From: Lachnospira hominis (ex Liu et al. 2021) | GTDB taxonomy: Bacteria > Bacillota > Clostridia > Lachnospirales > Lachnospiraceae | Direction of reading: 5' to 3' | NCBI RefSeq assembly: GCF_014287955.1 | Contig: NZ_JACOPD010000002.1 | Span: forward strand, 386,915 to 450,914 | DNA: 64,000 nt | In this document: positions 45,004 to 53,398 of the stretch, piece after piece | Layout of the letters: each line of letters opens with the position of its first letter | Numbering within the stretch: position 1 is the stretch's first letter | The notes under the pieces: model-generated | Told to the model about the DNA's origin: nothing | What the model saw: the letters and a program-made list of their open reading frames with translations, nothing else | The model's database searches: none | Made by a program: the position numbers and the translations under genes

Positions 45004-46290
45004 ATGGAGTTTATGCAATATGATACATTGACGGGTCTTCTTTCAAAACAAGATTTCCATGATACATGCAAGAAATATATAAAAGAGGGTTCTAAAAAAC
45101 TCGTTTTAATATCCAGTGATGTGAGTAATTTCAAGTATATCAATGAGTTTTACGGACGCGATACAGGTGATGAATTTATAAAAACAATGGCTGATTACTT
45201 TTATAAAGATAATCCACGCTGTCTTGTTGCCTACCGCAAAGAAGGTGACCAATTTCGTGGACTTTACGACCTGGGAGATTTTTCCCATGACAGGGAACTC
45301 GAACGGATTGCTGATATGAATACGGCCTTTGAAGATATGATGAATAAAAAGTATCCTAATGTATATATACATGTATATACAGGCGTTTACTTTATCTCCG
45401 ATTCATCAGAAGATACTGACACTGCTCTTGACCGTGTTCATATTGCAAAAAAGCAGGCAAAAGGGAAGTTTGATGTAAAGTTTCAGGTATATAACCAAAA
45501 TGATATGACAACCATGCTCAATAACATGCGTATGTCTAACATGTTTATCCACGCTTGCAGACAAGGTCGTTTATTAATGTATCTGCAGCCCAAGTTTTCA
45601 ATTTCCAAAAATAAAATCGTCGGTGCTGAAGCCCTTGTTCGTATTCTGGATGACCATAGTAATATTATTCCGCCCGCCCAGATTATCCCTGTGCTTGAAA
45701 GTACAGGTGTTATAGACACGCTTGATAACATAATGATTGAAAAAGTCTTTGAACTTCAAAGACGCTGGATTAACGAAGGACGGGAAGTCTTTACAATTTC
45801 AGTCAACGTATCACGGCAGCGTTTTACAAAAGGTGATTTCACTGATATGGCAATTGCTCTTCAGAAAAAATATAATATTCCACCATTCCTTATTGAATTT
45901 GAGATTGTTGAATCTGTTTTTATTGAAAATACCGACACTATTGTCAACACGACAAATCAGCTCCGTTCATATGGTTTTCTTGTAAGTGTCGATGATTTTG
46001 GATCCGGATATTCATCACTTAACCAGATTGCCAATATGCCTGCTGATACAATTAAACTTGATCATATATTTGCCAGCAAATCACTGTGCACTGACAAAGG
46101 CCGTATTTTAATCCGCACTTTAATCAATCTGCTTCACCAGATTGATTATAATGTTGTCTTTGAAGGCATAGAAACGCTTGAGCAAAAGCAGCTTGTCGAG
46201 TCATACGGATGTGACCTGATTCAGGGCTTTTATTACAGCCGCCCTATTCCTGTCAGTGATTTTGAAAATAAATATATGTGTCTGAATTAA
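45004..46290 (+). CDS. GGDEF-EAL protein, probable c-di-GMP phosphodiesterase
   Basis: A 428-residue cytoplasmic protein with no membrane segment or sensor domain. The N-terminal GGDEF domain (about 1-165) is degenerate: the active loop reads RKEGDQF, so cyclase activity is unlikely. The EAL domain (about 180-420) keeps its key residues: GAEALVRI, the Asn of SVNVSRQ, DDFGSGYSS, the Lys of TIKLDHIF, and EGIETLEQ with QGFYYSRPI. It should cleave c-di-GMP to pGpG. An ATG at 45013 is an equally good start. Its stop codon overlaps that of the convergent GT2 gene. Confidence 0.93.
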   Translation: MEFMQYDTLTGLLSKQDFHDTCKKYIKEGSKKLVLISSDVSNFKYINEFYGRDTGDEFIKTMADYFYKDNPRCLVAYRKEGDQFRGLYDLGDFSHDRELERIADMNTAFEDMMNKKYPNVYIHVYTGVYFISDSSEDTDTALDRVHIAKKQAKGKFDVKFQVYNQNDMTTMLNNMRMSNMFIHACRQGRLLMYLQPKFSISKNKIVGAEALVRILDDHSNIIPPAQIIPVLESTGVIDTLDNIMIEKVFELQRRWINEGREVFTISVNVSRQRFTKGDFTDMAIALQKKYNIPPFLIEFEIVESVFIENTDTIVNTTNQLRSYGFLVSVDDFGSGYSSLNQIANMPADTIKLDHIFASKSLCTDKGRILIRTLINLLHQIDYNVVFEGIETLEQKQLVESYGCDLIQGFYYSRPIPVSDFENKYMCLN

Positions 46291-47369
46291 TCTTCTTTTC
46301 TGCCCGTATCAGACAGCCTTTCGTCAATATGGCAATCAACAAGAAGCTTTATTCCTAATGAAAGAAGTAGATACATATTACATTTCATCAAAAAAGCAAA
46401 TCCCCCCAGCATTATTTTATATGATAATGCTGGTATTTTTTTTGTATATCTTAATGGATTTTTTAAATATTTTTTAGTCAAATCATATGATGCATACCTT
46501 TTTAAAAGATTTATTACAGCTCTTATCTTTCCTGTACTGTACTCATACTCCATTTTTCCATCAAAAAAGGCAGCAAAATATATTGTCCATGCAACAATAC
46601 TTTCATAATTTTCAATTTCATCTTGACTGTACTGTTTTTTTTCATAATTCAAGCTGTCAATTTTATCCTGCAGATCCTGTGCAATCCTCATCCAGTCTTT
46701 ATCACCATCTTTGCGGTATGTATTGGAAACTGACTGTTCATTTCTCCTGTATACATAAATTTTTTTATCTATAAATGCATATCTTGCACCTGCAATATAG
46801 CAAAAATAATTGTATATCTTATCCTCAGCATATCTGTAATCACCAAATTCAATCTTATTGCTGTCAAGAAAGCTCTTTCTATACAACTTTGCCCATGCAT
46901 ACGACAATGTCCCTATTGAAAAAAATCCACCAAAAGCAAAATCCACTGAATTCATATTTAATCCTGCAAATCCACTGTTTTTTGAAGCATCCAAAAGCCT
47001 GTTCTTCCACAATCTCTGGTAGTTTCCAACTACTATATCCACATTCTCCATTTTTTTTATAAGTTCAGATACAACACAATTATCAGTAAGATAATCATCG
47101 GCATCAACAAACATAACATAATCGCCAGCCGCTTTACTCATTCCGTAATTTCTTGCAGCTCCTGCAGTACCACATTTATCATGATATACTTTTATATTGT
47201 CATATCTGCGGGCATACTCCTTACATACATCCGGACTTTCATCATCCGAACCATCCTCCACAACGATAATTTCAATATTTTTATAATCCTGCAAAGCAAC
47301 ACTTTCAAGACATTTTCCGACATACTCAGCAGCATTGTATACAGGAACAATAATTGATACCTTTTCCAT
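46287..47369 (-). CDS. Glycosyltransferase family 2
   Basis: A 360-residue GT-A glycosyltransferase. The N-terminus has VSIIVPVYNAAEYVGKCLES and VVEDGSDDESPDVCKEYA, the DxD metal site is in VMFVDADDYLTD (about residue 90), and AEDKIYNY is the catalytic-base region. The C-terminal about 100 residues are helical and lysine-rich and may touch the membrane. It probably adds a sugar to a cell-surface polysaccharide, in line with the divergent Stealth gene. The ATG at 47369 has GGAG upstream. Its 3' end contains a plus-strand terminator hairpin. Confidence 0.92.
   Translation of the reverse strand: MEKVSIIVPVYNAAEYVGKCLESVALQDYKNIEIIVVEDGSDDESPDVCKEYARRYDNIKVYHDKCGTAGAARNYGMSKAAGDYVMFVDADDYLTDNCVVSELIKKMENVDIVVGNYQRLWKNRLLDASKNSGFAGLNMNSVDFAFGGFFSIGTLSYAWAKLYRKSFLDSNKIEFGDYRYAEDKIYNYFCYIAGARYAFIDKKIYVYRRNEQSVSNTYRKDGDKDWMRIAQDLQDKIDSLNYEKKQYSQDEIENYESIVAWTIYFAAFFDGKMEYEYSTGKIRAVINLLKRYASYDLTKKYLKNPLRYTKKIPALSYKIMLGGFAFLMKCNMYLLLSLGIKLLVDCHIDERLSDTGRKED
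46406..46443 (+). terminator. Plus-strand terminator inside the convergent GT2 gene
   Basis: CCAGCATTAT, 8-base loop, ATAATGCTGG, then TA and eight Ts. It serves the EAL gene that ends 116 bases before it, though it lies within GT2 coding sequence on the other strand. Confidence 0.85.
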
Positions 47370-47445
47370 TTTTTCTCCATTCTTGCACATTTTTCAACAT
47401 TATAATATAATAAAATGTAGTAATTTTAGTCCCCGGAGGGTTATC

Positions 47446-48423
47446 GTGAATAAATTATCTCTTTTAAATAATACACCTGTTGATTTAGTTTATAAATATA
47501 TTGATTTGAGCGATCCGGCTCTTAACCGCACAGATTCTGTCCGCAAAGATTTTGACAATAACGAACTTCGGTATTCTATCCGCTCAGCATTGAAAAATAT
47601 TCCATGGATTCGGTACATTTATATCATTATGCCTAATGAGCGTGTAAGTTTTCTAAAATCTGCCGATTTGATTTCACAGCGTATCAAATATATTAAAGAC
47701 AATGATTTACTCGGATTTGACAGCTCGTCTTCGACAACTTTTGAATACAATCTCTGGCGTCTGAAAGACTTTGGCTGCTCAGAGCACATTATATACGCTA
47801 ACGACGATAACTTTTTCGGAAATCCTCTGAAAAAAGAAGATTTTTTCTACGAAGATGCGGGAATCGTGTATCCTTATACATTATATAAGGACAAGACAGG
47901 CTCTGATATGCGTCATTCTATAATGACAAAATATTTTATCGCCGACAAATTTCTTAAAAAAGCAAATCCAAATACAATGTATGGTTTTTATTACAGGGTG
48001 CTTTCTGCCCACAGCATAACATGTGCGGCTTTACAAGAAAAAAAATTAACATTTCCGAAACGTCCTTTAAACACACTGCACAATGCAATTCCTTTGAAAT
48101 TATCCGAGATAAAGACATGCTATAATATAGTAAAAAAATATTACCGATATGCAGATGTCTGTCTTTCAAGCACAACAAATGAGACAGTACAGCCTTCTTT
48201 TCAGAATCTTTACGGCTTTTACTTTGTCAACGCAAAAAACAGAAAAATCAACAGTTCACTTTCATACGGAATTTCAAGTATACAAAGATGCACTGCCGAA
48301 ATTGGAAATTATGATTTATTCTGCCTTAATACCGGTGCCGATGGCGGAAGCACCGAGGCCCGCCGCCATGAAATCAAAGTTATGGAATCACTCTTTCCTA
48401 ATCCATGCCCATATGAAAAATAA
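47446..48423 (+). CDS. Stealth family polysaccharide phosphotransferase
   Basis: A 325-residue protein of the Stealth family, sugar-phosphate transferases that build phosphodiester-linked capsule or wall polymers. CR1 is VDLVYKYIDLSDP (near residue 9), CR2 DNNELRYSIRSALKNIPWIR through HIIYANDDNFFGNP (about 40-130), CR3/CR4 are weaker (RHSIMTKYFIADKFL, LHNAIPLKL). I start at GTG 47446 with GGAGGG 6 bases upstream; a longer frame from 47335 runs through the promoter region. Divergent from a GT2 gene, which may work in the same pathway. Ends 3 bases from the convergent ZIP gene. Confidence 0.85.
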   Translation: MNKLSLLNNTPVDLVYKYIDLSDPALNRTDSVRKDFDNNELRYSIRSALKNIPWIRYIYIIMPNERVSFLKSADLISQRIKYIKDNDLLGFDSSSSTTFEYNLWRLKDFGCSEHIIYANDDNFFGNPLKKEDFFYEDAGIVYPYTLYKDKTGSDMRHSIMTKYFIADKFLKKANPNTMYGFYYRVLSAHSITCAALQEKKLTFPKRPLNTLHNAIPLKLSEIKTCYNIVKKYYRYADVCLSSTTNETVQPSFQNLYGFYFVNAKNRKINSSLSYGISSIQRCTAEIGNYDLFCLNTGADGGSTEARRHEIKVMESLFPNPCPYEK

Positions 48424-48426
48424 TAA

Positions 48427-49224
48427 TTATCCAAGAACTACATCAAGTGTCATCATAATCGAAAATCCCACAGCAAATGCTATTGTTCCAATGTTTGAAT
48501 GTTTACCCTCTGACATCTCCGGTATAAGTTCTTCAATCACAACATATATCATTGCTCCCGCGGCAAAGCTTAAAAGATACGGCATCGCTGGAACTATGAA
48601 TTTTGATAAAAGTATGGTAAAAGCTGCTGCCACCGGCTCTACTGCTCCTGAAAGTATACCGTACCAGCATGCTTTTCCTTTTTTCTCTCCCTGTGCATGA
48701 AGCGGCATTGAAATAATCGCTCCCTCTGGAAAATTCTGTATGGCTATTCCGATAGACAGTGCCAGTGCACCCATAAGCGTAATCTGCGAATTTCCCAAAA
48801 GATAACCTGCATATACTACGCCAACTGCCATTCCTTCAGGTATATTGTGTATAGTGACTGCAAGTACCATCATCTGTGTTTTCCCAAGACTGCTATTTGG
48901 TCCTTCTGATTTACTGCTGTTCATATGAAGATGCGGAACTGCATTATCAAGAAACAAAAGAAATAATATTCCAATCCAGAATCCTATAAATGCCGGAAAG
49001 AATGACATTTTTCCCATTCCCTGTGATTGTGTCTGCTCCATTGCCGGAATTAACAGGCTCCATATTGATGCTGCAACCATAACTCCCGCAGCAAATCCTG
49101 TCAATGCTCTTGTTGTCATTTCCTTCATATTATTTTTCATAAAAAACACACATGCTGCACCGAGTGACGTTCCCACAAATGGTATCAGCAGGCCTATAGA
49201 ACAATTCAAAAAATTATCACCCAT
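48427..49224 (-). CDS. ZIP family metal transporter
   Basis: A 265-residue membrane protein with about eight helices of the ZIP type, importing Zn2+ or other divalent metals. The metal sites are the helix IV motif HNIPEG and helix V motif QNFPEG, and a His-containing loop (PHLHMNSSKSEG) follows helix III. It is 9 bases after the UgtP-like gene, so it is cotranscribed with the lipid genes. A single AGG-like site precedes the ATG. Confidence 0.93.
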   Translation of the reverse strand: MGDNFLNCSIGLLIPFVGTSLGAACVFFMKNNMKEMTTRALTGFAAGVMVAASIWSLLIPAMEQTQSQGMGKMSFFPAFIGFWIGILFLLFLDNAVPHLHMNSSKSEGPNSSLGKTQMMVLAVTIHNIPEGMAVGVVYAGYLLGNSQITLMGALALSIGIAIQNFPEGAIISMPLHAQGEKKGKACWYGILSGAVEPVAAAFTILLSKFIVPAMPYLLSFAAGAMIYVVIEELIPEMSEGKHSNIGTIAFAVGFSIMMTLDVVLG

Positions 49225-49233
49225 ATGTCAGCC

Positions 49234-50343
49234 TCACTTTTCCATATTATTTTTCACTAAATTATATATATTCATTGAACTGTTTTTTGATATTATATCT
49301 GACTGATTTTTTATCATTATATCTTTCTGCTTATCGTCACGAAACAATTTTATTCCCTGTTTTATAAGTCCGTCCGTTGTTTTTGCACTTATGCTCATGC
49401 CATTTTTCACAAAGAACCTGCTGTTTTGTGTCTCACATCCCGGAATAGGCTTTGTATGTATAATCGGAATATTGCAGACAGCCGCCTCTGTTGATGTAAG
49501 TCCTCCCGGCTTTGTATATATGACATCACATGCTTTCATATAAACAGGCATATTGTTAACCTGTCCTTTTATTATTACATGCGGTATATTTTCATCTATA
49601 AGCTGTTTATACAGTTTTTTATTAGTTCCACATATTACTATTATCCCCTCATCATCATTTAAAGCATATGAAAGTTTTTTTACAAGTTTTGAAATATCAC
49701 CGGCACCCATGCTTCCGCCTGACACAAGTATATATTTTTTATTTTCGTCAAGCGAAAGGATATTTTTTGCCTCTTTTTTTTCTATATTATCATTACATGA
49801 AAGCGAAACCGGAATACCAAAACTTCTAAGCTTTTCTTTCTTAATTCCACGTTTTATAATCTCACCGTTCAAACTTTCATGCGGTGTTATGTAATAATCG
49901 CAGTTAGTCTCTTCCCAAAACGGAATACATGTATAATCTGTCATCACAGCTATTGTAAGCGGAAGCTTCATACCATGTCTTTTCATGTAAGTTATCGTCT
50001 CCGCCGGATACAGATGAGGCATAATAACTGCATCTGCAGGATTTTCTTTGAGATATTGTTTTATATATTTTGCCATAACTGAATTCACATAATAAACCGG
50101 AGACCTGTGGCATATTCTGCTGACTCCCATCCCGAGTTTATATACTGCACCAAAAAGTCCCGGAACATTTTTTACAGTTTCTATATATACATTTCCGACC
50201 GTCTTTGAAACTTTATTTCCCGCAAGGCAAAGATAATCAAGCACGACTGCTTCATCCCCGTTTTTTTCAAAAATCTCTTTAACTGCCCTGCCGGCAGCAT
50301 TGTGGCCACCACCGGTATTACACGATAAAATCAAGATTCGCAT
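49234..50343 (-). CDS. MGDG synthase / UgtP-like diacylglycerol glycosyltransferase
   Basis: A 369-residue GT28-type glycosyltransferase. The N-terminal MGDG-synthase domain has ILSCNTGGGHNAAGRAVKEI; the C-terminal sugar-nucleotide domain has LVSGGSMGAGDISKL and IYTKPGGLTSTEAAVCN. It probably transfers glucose or galactose to diacylglycerol, giving membrane glycolipids or lipoteichoic acid anchors. The ATG at 50343 has AAAGGAG upstream and overlaps the plsY-like gene by 13 bases. The pairing with an acyltransferase supports a lipid role. Confidence 0.88.
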   Translation of the reverse strand: MRILILSCNTGGGHNAAGRAVKEIFEKNGDEAVVLDYLCLAGNKVSKTVGNVYIETVKNVPGLFGAVYKLGMGVSRICHRSPVYYVNSVMAKYIKQYLKENPADAVIMPHLYPAETITYMKRHGMKLPLTIAVMTDYTCIPFWEETNCDYYITPHESLNGEIIKRGIKKEKLRSFGIPVSLSCNDNIEKKEAKNILSLDENKKYILVSGGSMGAGDISKLVKKLSYALNDDEGIIVICGTNKKLYKQLIDENIPHVIIKGQVNNMPVYMKACDVIYTKPGGLTSTEAAVCNIPIIHTKPIPGCETQNSRFFVKNGMSISAKTTDGLIKQGIKLFRDDKQKDIMIKNQSDIISKNSSMNIYNLVKNNMEK

Positions 50344-50993
50344 ATTTTCTCCTTTTCTGTGCATATTACATGTTTATAAATTACAATAAAAGAAATTATT
50401 ATTATTCCAAATATTACGCTTTTTTCTTTGACAAAAAATAAAGACAATGCTATTACACTTCCGAATGTTATTATAGTTCTTCTTGCATGACTCTTTATTC
50501 TTAATATCAAAGAAAAGAACAGATAACATGCAATAAGAATCGTAAGCGGCATTGTGTCAGGATAAAGCCCCAACATGACACCAAATGAAACCGCAATTGC
50601 CTTGCCGCCTGTATTTCCGTCTGCAAATACCCGTGGCATATTTTTTTCTCTATTAATATATTTCATACGGAATTTCATATAAAAATAATAAACGCTAAAA
50701 GCATGCCCCATAACGGGAGCTGCCATAACAAATGCAAACAAAACTGACTCTCTGCCAATATACTTTGCACTGAAAAATACAGGTATAAATCCTTTTAATA
50801 GTTCAGCAATAAGGACGCTTATACCACAAATAAATCCGCCGTATCTAAATGCGTTATATGTTCCGGGATTACCATCATCCGACAATTCGCATATGTTAAT
50901 CTTTTTAACAATACGCGGAATTTCGTATCCATAAAGAACACTTCCAAAACAATATCCGATGCATATTGCAAGCCAATAATATAAATTTTTCAT
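50331..50993 (-). CDS. PlsY-like glycerol-3-phosphate acyltransferase
   Basis: A 220-residue membrane protein with about six helices. PlsY motifs are present in diverged form: SDDGNPGTYNAFRYGG for GSGNxGATN, GHAFSVYY for GHxFPVF, and GGKAIAVSFG for GGKGVAT. It would acylate glycerol 3-phosphate from acyl-phosphate. The divergence suggests a second, specialised copy rather than the housekeeping PlsY. It is the first gene of an operon with the UgtP-like glycosyltransferase and the ZIP transporter. Confidence 0.82.
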   Translation of the reverse strand: MKNLYYWLAICIGYCFGSVLYGYEIPRIVKKINICELSDDGNPGTYNAFRYGGFICGISVLIAELLKGFIPVFFSAKYIGRESVLFAFVMAAPVMGHAFSVYYFYMKFRMKYINREKNMPRVFADGNTGGKAIAVSFGVMLGLYPDTMPLTILIACYLFFSLILRIKSHARRTIITFGSVIALSLFFVKEKSVIFGIIIISFIVIYKHVICTEKEKICES

Positions 50994-51084
50994 ACACTCC
51001 GTCCCTTCTCATATTTACGTAATTTGGGCAGATTCACCCTAAATGCATTTCTGCACCGGGACATTGTATTTTGCCAGCATAAAT

Positions 51085-51140
51085 AAAAAACGTTTTCCAC
51101 TATGTTTATATAATAATCATAACAGAAAACGTTTTTATTT
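51085..51140 (-). terminator. Intrinsic terminator of cstA
   Basis: On the minus strand AAAACGTTTTC and GAAAACGTTTTTT frame an inner TGTTATG / CATAGTG arm, with TTTTTTATTT at the end. Confidence 0.8.
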
Positions 51141-51170
51141 TAAATATATTTTATTAATTTAACATTCTAA

Positions 51171-52886
51171 TTAAGCCTGCTCTGTATTCTTCTTTGTTGT
51201 GAAGAGTTTCTTTAAGCAGCTGTATGCAACACATACACCAAGTACCATAAGTGCTGCTGCAACGATGAGCTGTAAACCATCAACAAGGAATGTAGCTTTA
51301 CCATTTACAACATTGCCTACAAGAGCGATTACTTTCTGAACAAGAGCTGTAAATGTTACCGCAAGCATGATGAACATAGGAGCATATAATGTCCAGCCTG
51401 TTCTTCCTGTTGTCTTTAAGAATACTGCTATAGCAATAAGAACCATAGCTGCAAGCAACTGGTTTGCAGAACCAAATAATGGCCATACATTGTTGTATCC
51501 ACCAAGTGTTAAAAGGTAACCAAAGAACAATGTGATAACTGTTGCAAAATACTTATTTGTAAGAACTCTCTGTACAGGAGTCATTGTAGCTGGGTCTGTG
51601 CTGTCTCCATAAAATAACTCCTGGAAAGACATACGTCCGATTCTTGCTACTGAGTCAAGTGATGTTAAAGCAAGAGCTGAAACACACATTGTCATAAATA
51701 CTGTTGCTACATGAACAGGAACACCTAATTTTTCAAGGAATCCGGCAACACCTGTTGAGAAAATAGCAAATGGAGTACCAGCTGGTTTTGTACCATTAAC
51801 AGCAACAGCACCAACTACTACAAGTGCAACGATACCAAGTAATGATTCAACAACCATTGCACCGTAACCAACCATAGGCATATCTTTCTCATTGCTGATT
51901 GTCTTTGATGATGTACCTGAAGATACAAGACTGTGGAAACCTGAAACAGCACCACATGCAATTGTTACAAATAATGTAGGGAAGAGCATCTGTTTTGAAG
52001 CACCGCTTCCTAATGTAAATCCGTTAAACGCATTTAAGTTCATGCTTGGATGTGCAACAACAACACCAAGCACAGCACCGATAATCATACCGAGAAGCAT
52101 GAATGTTGTCATATAATCTCTAGGCTGCATTAATAACCACATTGGCATAACTGATGCAAGGAAAAGGTAAGCCATGATGATGTAAATCCATGCTGACTTT
52201 GTAGCATAAATTGGAAGTGCCATACCTACAGCGAACATAGCAACCAAAAGCACGATTGCAACGATAGCCTTAACCCATTCGTTCATCTTCTTACCAGCTT
52301 TTGCAATTGACTTCTGAACAAGTCCAAAGATAATAGCAACAACGATAAATAACATAGAAATTGAAGCAGCAGAAGCATCTGCATTAGCAGTCTTTTCTGT
52401 CATTCCTTCAACACCCTTTGCTACGAATGTACCGGCAACCATATCTGTGAAAGCCGCAATAACAAGGAGTGTAAATAACCAGCAGAAAAGCATGAATAAC
52501 TTTCTACCTGTCTTACCTATGTACTTCTCAATAATCATACCCATTGACTTGCCTTCATTCTTAACTGATGCATATAAAGCACCAAAATCCTGAACGGCAC
52601 CGAAGAAAAGTCCGCCGACAATCAGCCAGAGTAAAACAGGTACCCAGCCGAATACCGAAGCAAGAATAGGACCTGTTACAGGACCTGCACCTGCGATAGA
52701 TGAAAACTGATGTGAAAATACTGTAAACTTAGATGATGGAACATAATCCTCACCATCTTCATGAGTGAATGCAGGTGTCTTTGCTTTTGGGTCAAGTCCC
52801 CACTTATTAGCGAGCCAACGACCATATAAAAGATAACCTGCTCCTAAACAAACGATTCCGATTAAAACAATAACTAAACCATTCAT
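51171..52886 (-). CDS. cstA: Carbon starvation protein CstA family transporter
   Basis: A 571-residue membrane protein with about 15 helices. Family marks are YLLYGRWLANKWGLDPKAKT and TFVPSSKFTVFSHQFSSIAG-like text (here VPSSKFTVFSHQFSSIAGAG), GPVTGPILASVFGW, and VSSGTSSKTISNEKDMPMVG. Relatives import peptides or pyruvate. AAGGAG precedes the ATG. The gene is read from a T-box leader, so it is probably induced when one aminoacyl-tRNA runs short, which favours an amino acid or peptide substrate (inference). Confidence 0.95.
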   Translation of the reverse strand: MNGLVIVLIGIVCLGAGYLLYGRWLANKWGLDPKAKTPAFTHEDGEDYVPSSKFTVFSHQFSSIAGAGPVTGPILASVFGWVPVLLWLIVGGLFFGAVQDFGALYASVKNEGKSMGMIIEKYIGKTGRKLFMLFCWLFTLLVIAAFTDMVAGTFVAKGVEGMTEKTANADASAASISMLFIVVAIIFGLVQKSIAKAGKKMNEWVKAIVAIVLLVAMFAVGMALPIYATKSAWIYIIMAYLFLASVMPMWLLMQPRDYMTTFMLLGMIIGAVLGVVVAHPSMNLNAFNGFTLGSGASKQMLFPTLFVTIACGAVSGFHSLVSSGTSSKTISNEKDMPMVGYGAMVVESLLGIVALVVVGAVAVNGTKPAGTPFAIFSTGVAGFLEKLGVPVHVATVFMTMCVSALALTSLDSVARIGRMSFQELFYGDSTDPATMTPVQRVLTNKYFATVITLFFGYLLTLGGYNNVWPLFGSANQLLAAMVLIAIAVFLKTTGRTGWTLYAPMFIMLAVTFTALVQKVIALVGNVVNGKATFLVDGLQLIVAAALMVLGVCVAYSCLKKLFTTKKNTEQA

Positions 52887-52971
52887 TTTGTTTCTCCTTC
52901 CCTGACGGAATATCTATAACCGTCTATGTATAAATGTTTATTCAGAAAGTTCTACGCAATTTCCTATTTAT

Positions 52972-53290
52972 AAAAAAAAGCTTTCGTCTTAAAATATGCC
53001 TTACAGCATACTCAAAGACGAAAGCTAAAACTTCCGCGATACCACTTTGATTGCCACTTACGTGACCACTCTGCCTCATCTGACGGAGACTTTAAATCGT
53101 CCGTTTAATAAGCTTCTATATAACGGTAGAATACCGGTGACACTTAATCTTAATCAATATTGACTAATTTCAGTGCACTGCTCGCAGATGATGTTATCCA
53201 AAATCACATATCATCTCACACCAACCGATGACTCTCTGCAATGCAAACATCTTGGATAAACTGTTCTGTTCACTGCATTTAACTTTCTGT
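52972..53290 (-). promoter_or_regulatory. T-box leader of cstA, probable isoleucine specifier
   Basis: Minus-strand leader with Stem I signs AGAGAG (53232-53237) and TCATCGGTTGGTGTGAGATG, base arms CAGTG / CACTG (53271-53275 with 53171-53175) and TTATCC / GGATAA (53254-53259 with 53194-53199). The specifier loop after GGATAAC reads AUC-AUC (53187-53192), so isoleucine is the best guess. The T-box core GTGGTATCGCGG (53034-53045) offers UGGU for an ACCA tRNA end, which fits tRNA-Ile. A terminator follows. The specifier call is by eye. Confidence 0.85.
52973..53026 (-). terminator. Regulated terminator of the T-box leader
   Basis: AGCTTTCGTCTT pairs perfectly with AAGACGAAAGCT and is followed by eight Ts, placed just after the T-box core. 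Confidence 0.9.
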
Positions 53291-53299
53291 TTACGTGTA

Positions 53300-53328
53300 T
53301 TTATAGCACTCCGTTTATAAGATGTCAA
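53300..53328 (-). promoter_or_regulatory. Sigma-A promoter of the T-box-cstA transcript
   Basis: On the minus strand TTGACA, a 17-base spacer and TATAAA, immediately upstream of the T-box. Confidence 0.8.
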
Positions 53329-53398
53329 CACTTTTTTAATAAAAATTTTAATTTTTTGATTATTATCAAAAGTAATGCAGTGAACAAACTTATTTTAA

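Noticed and set aside
47335..47445. Longer N-terminus for the Stealth protein
   Set aside because: It would overlap the divergent GT2 start and promoter; the GTG at 47446 has an ideal GGAGGG site.
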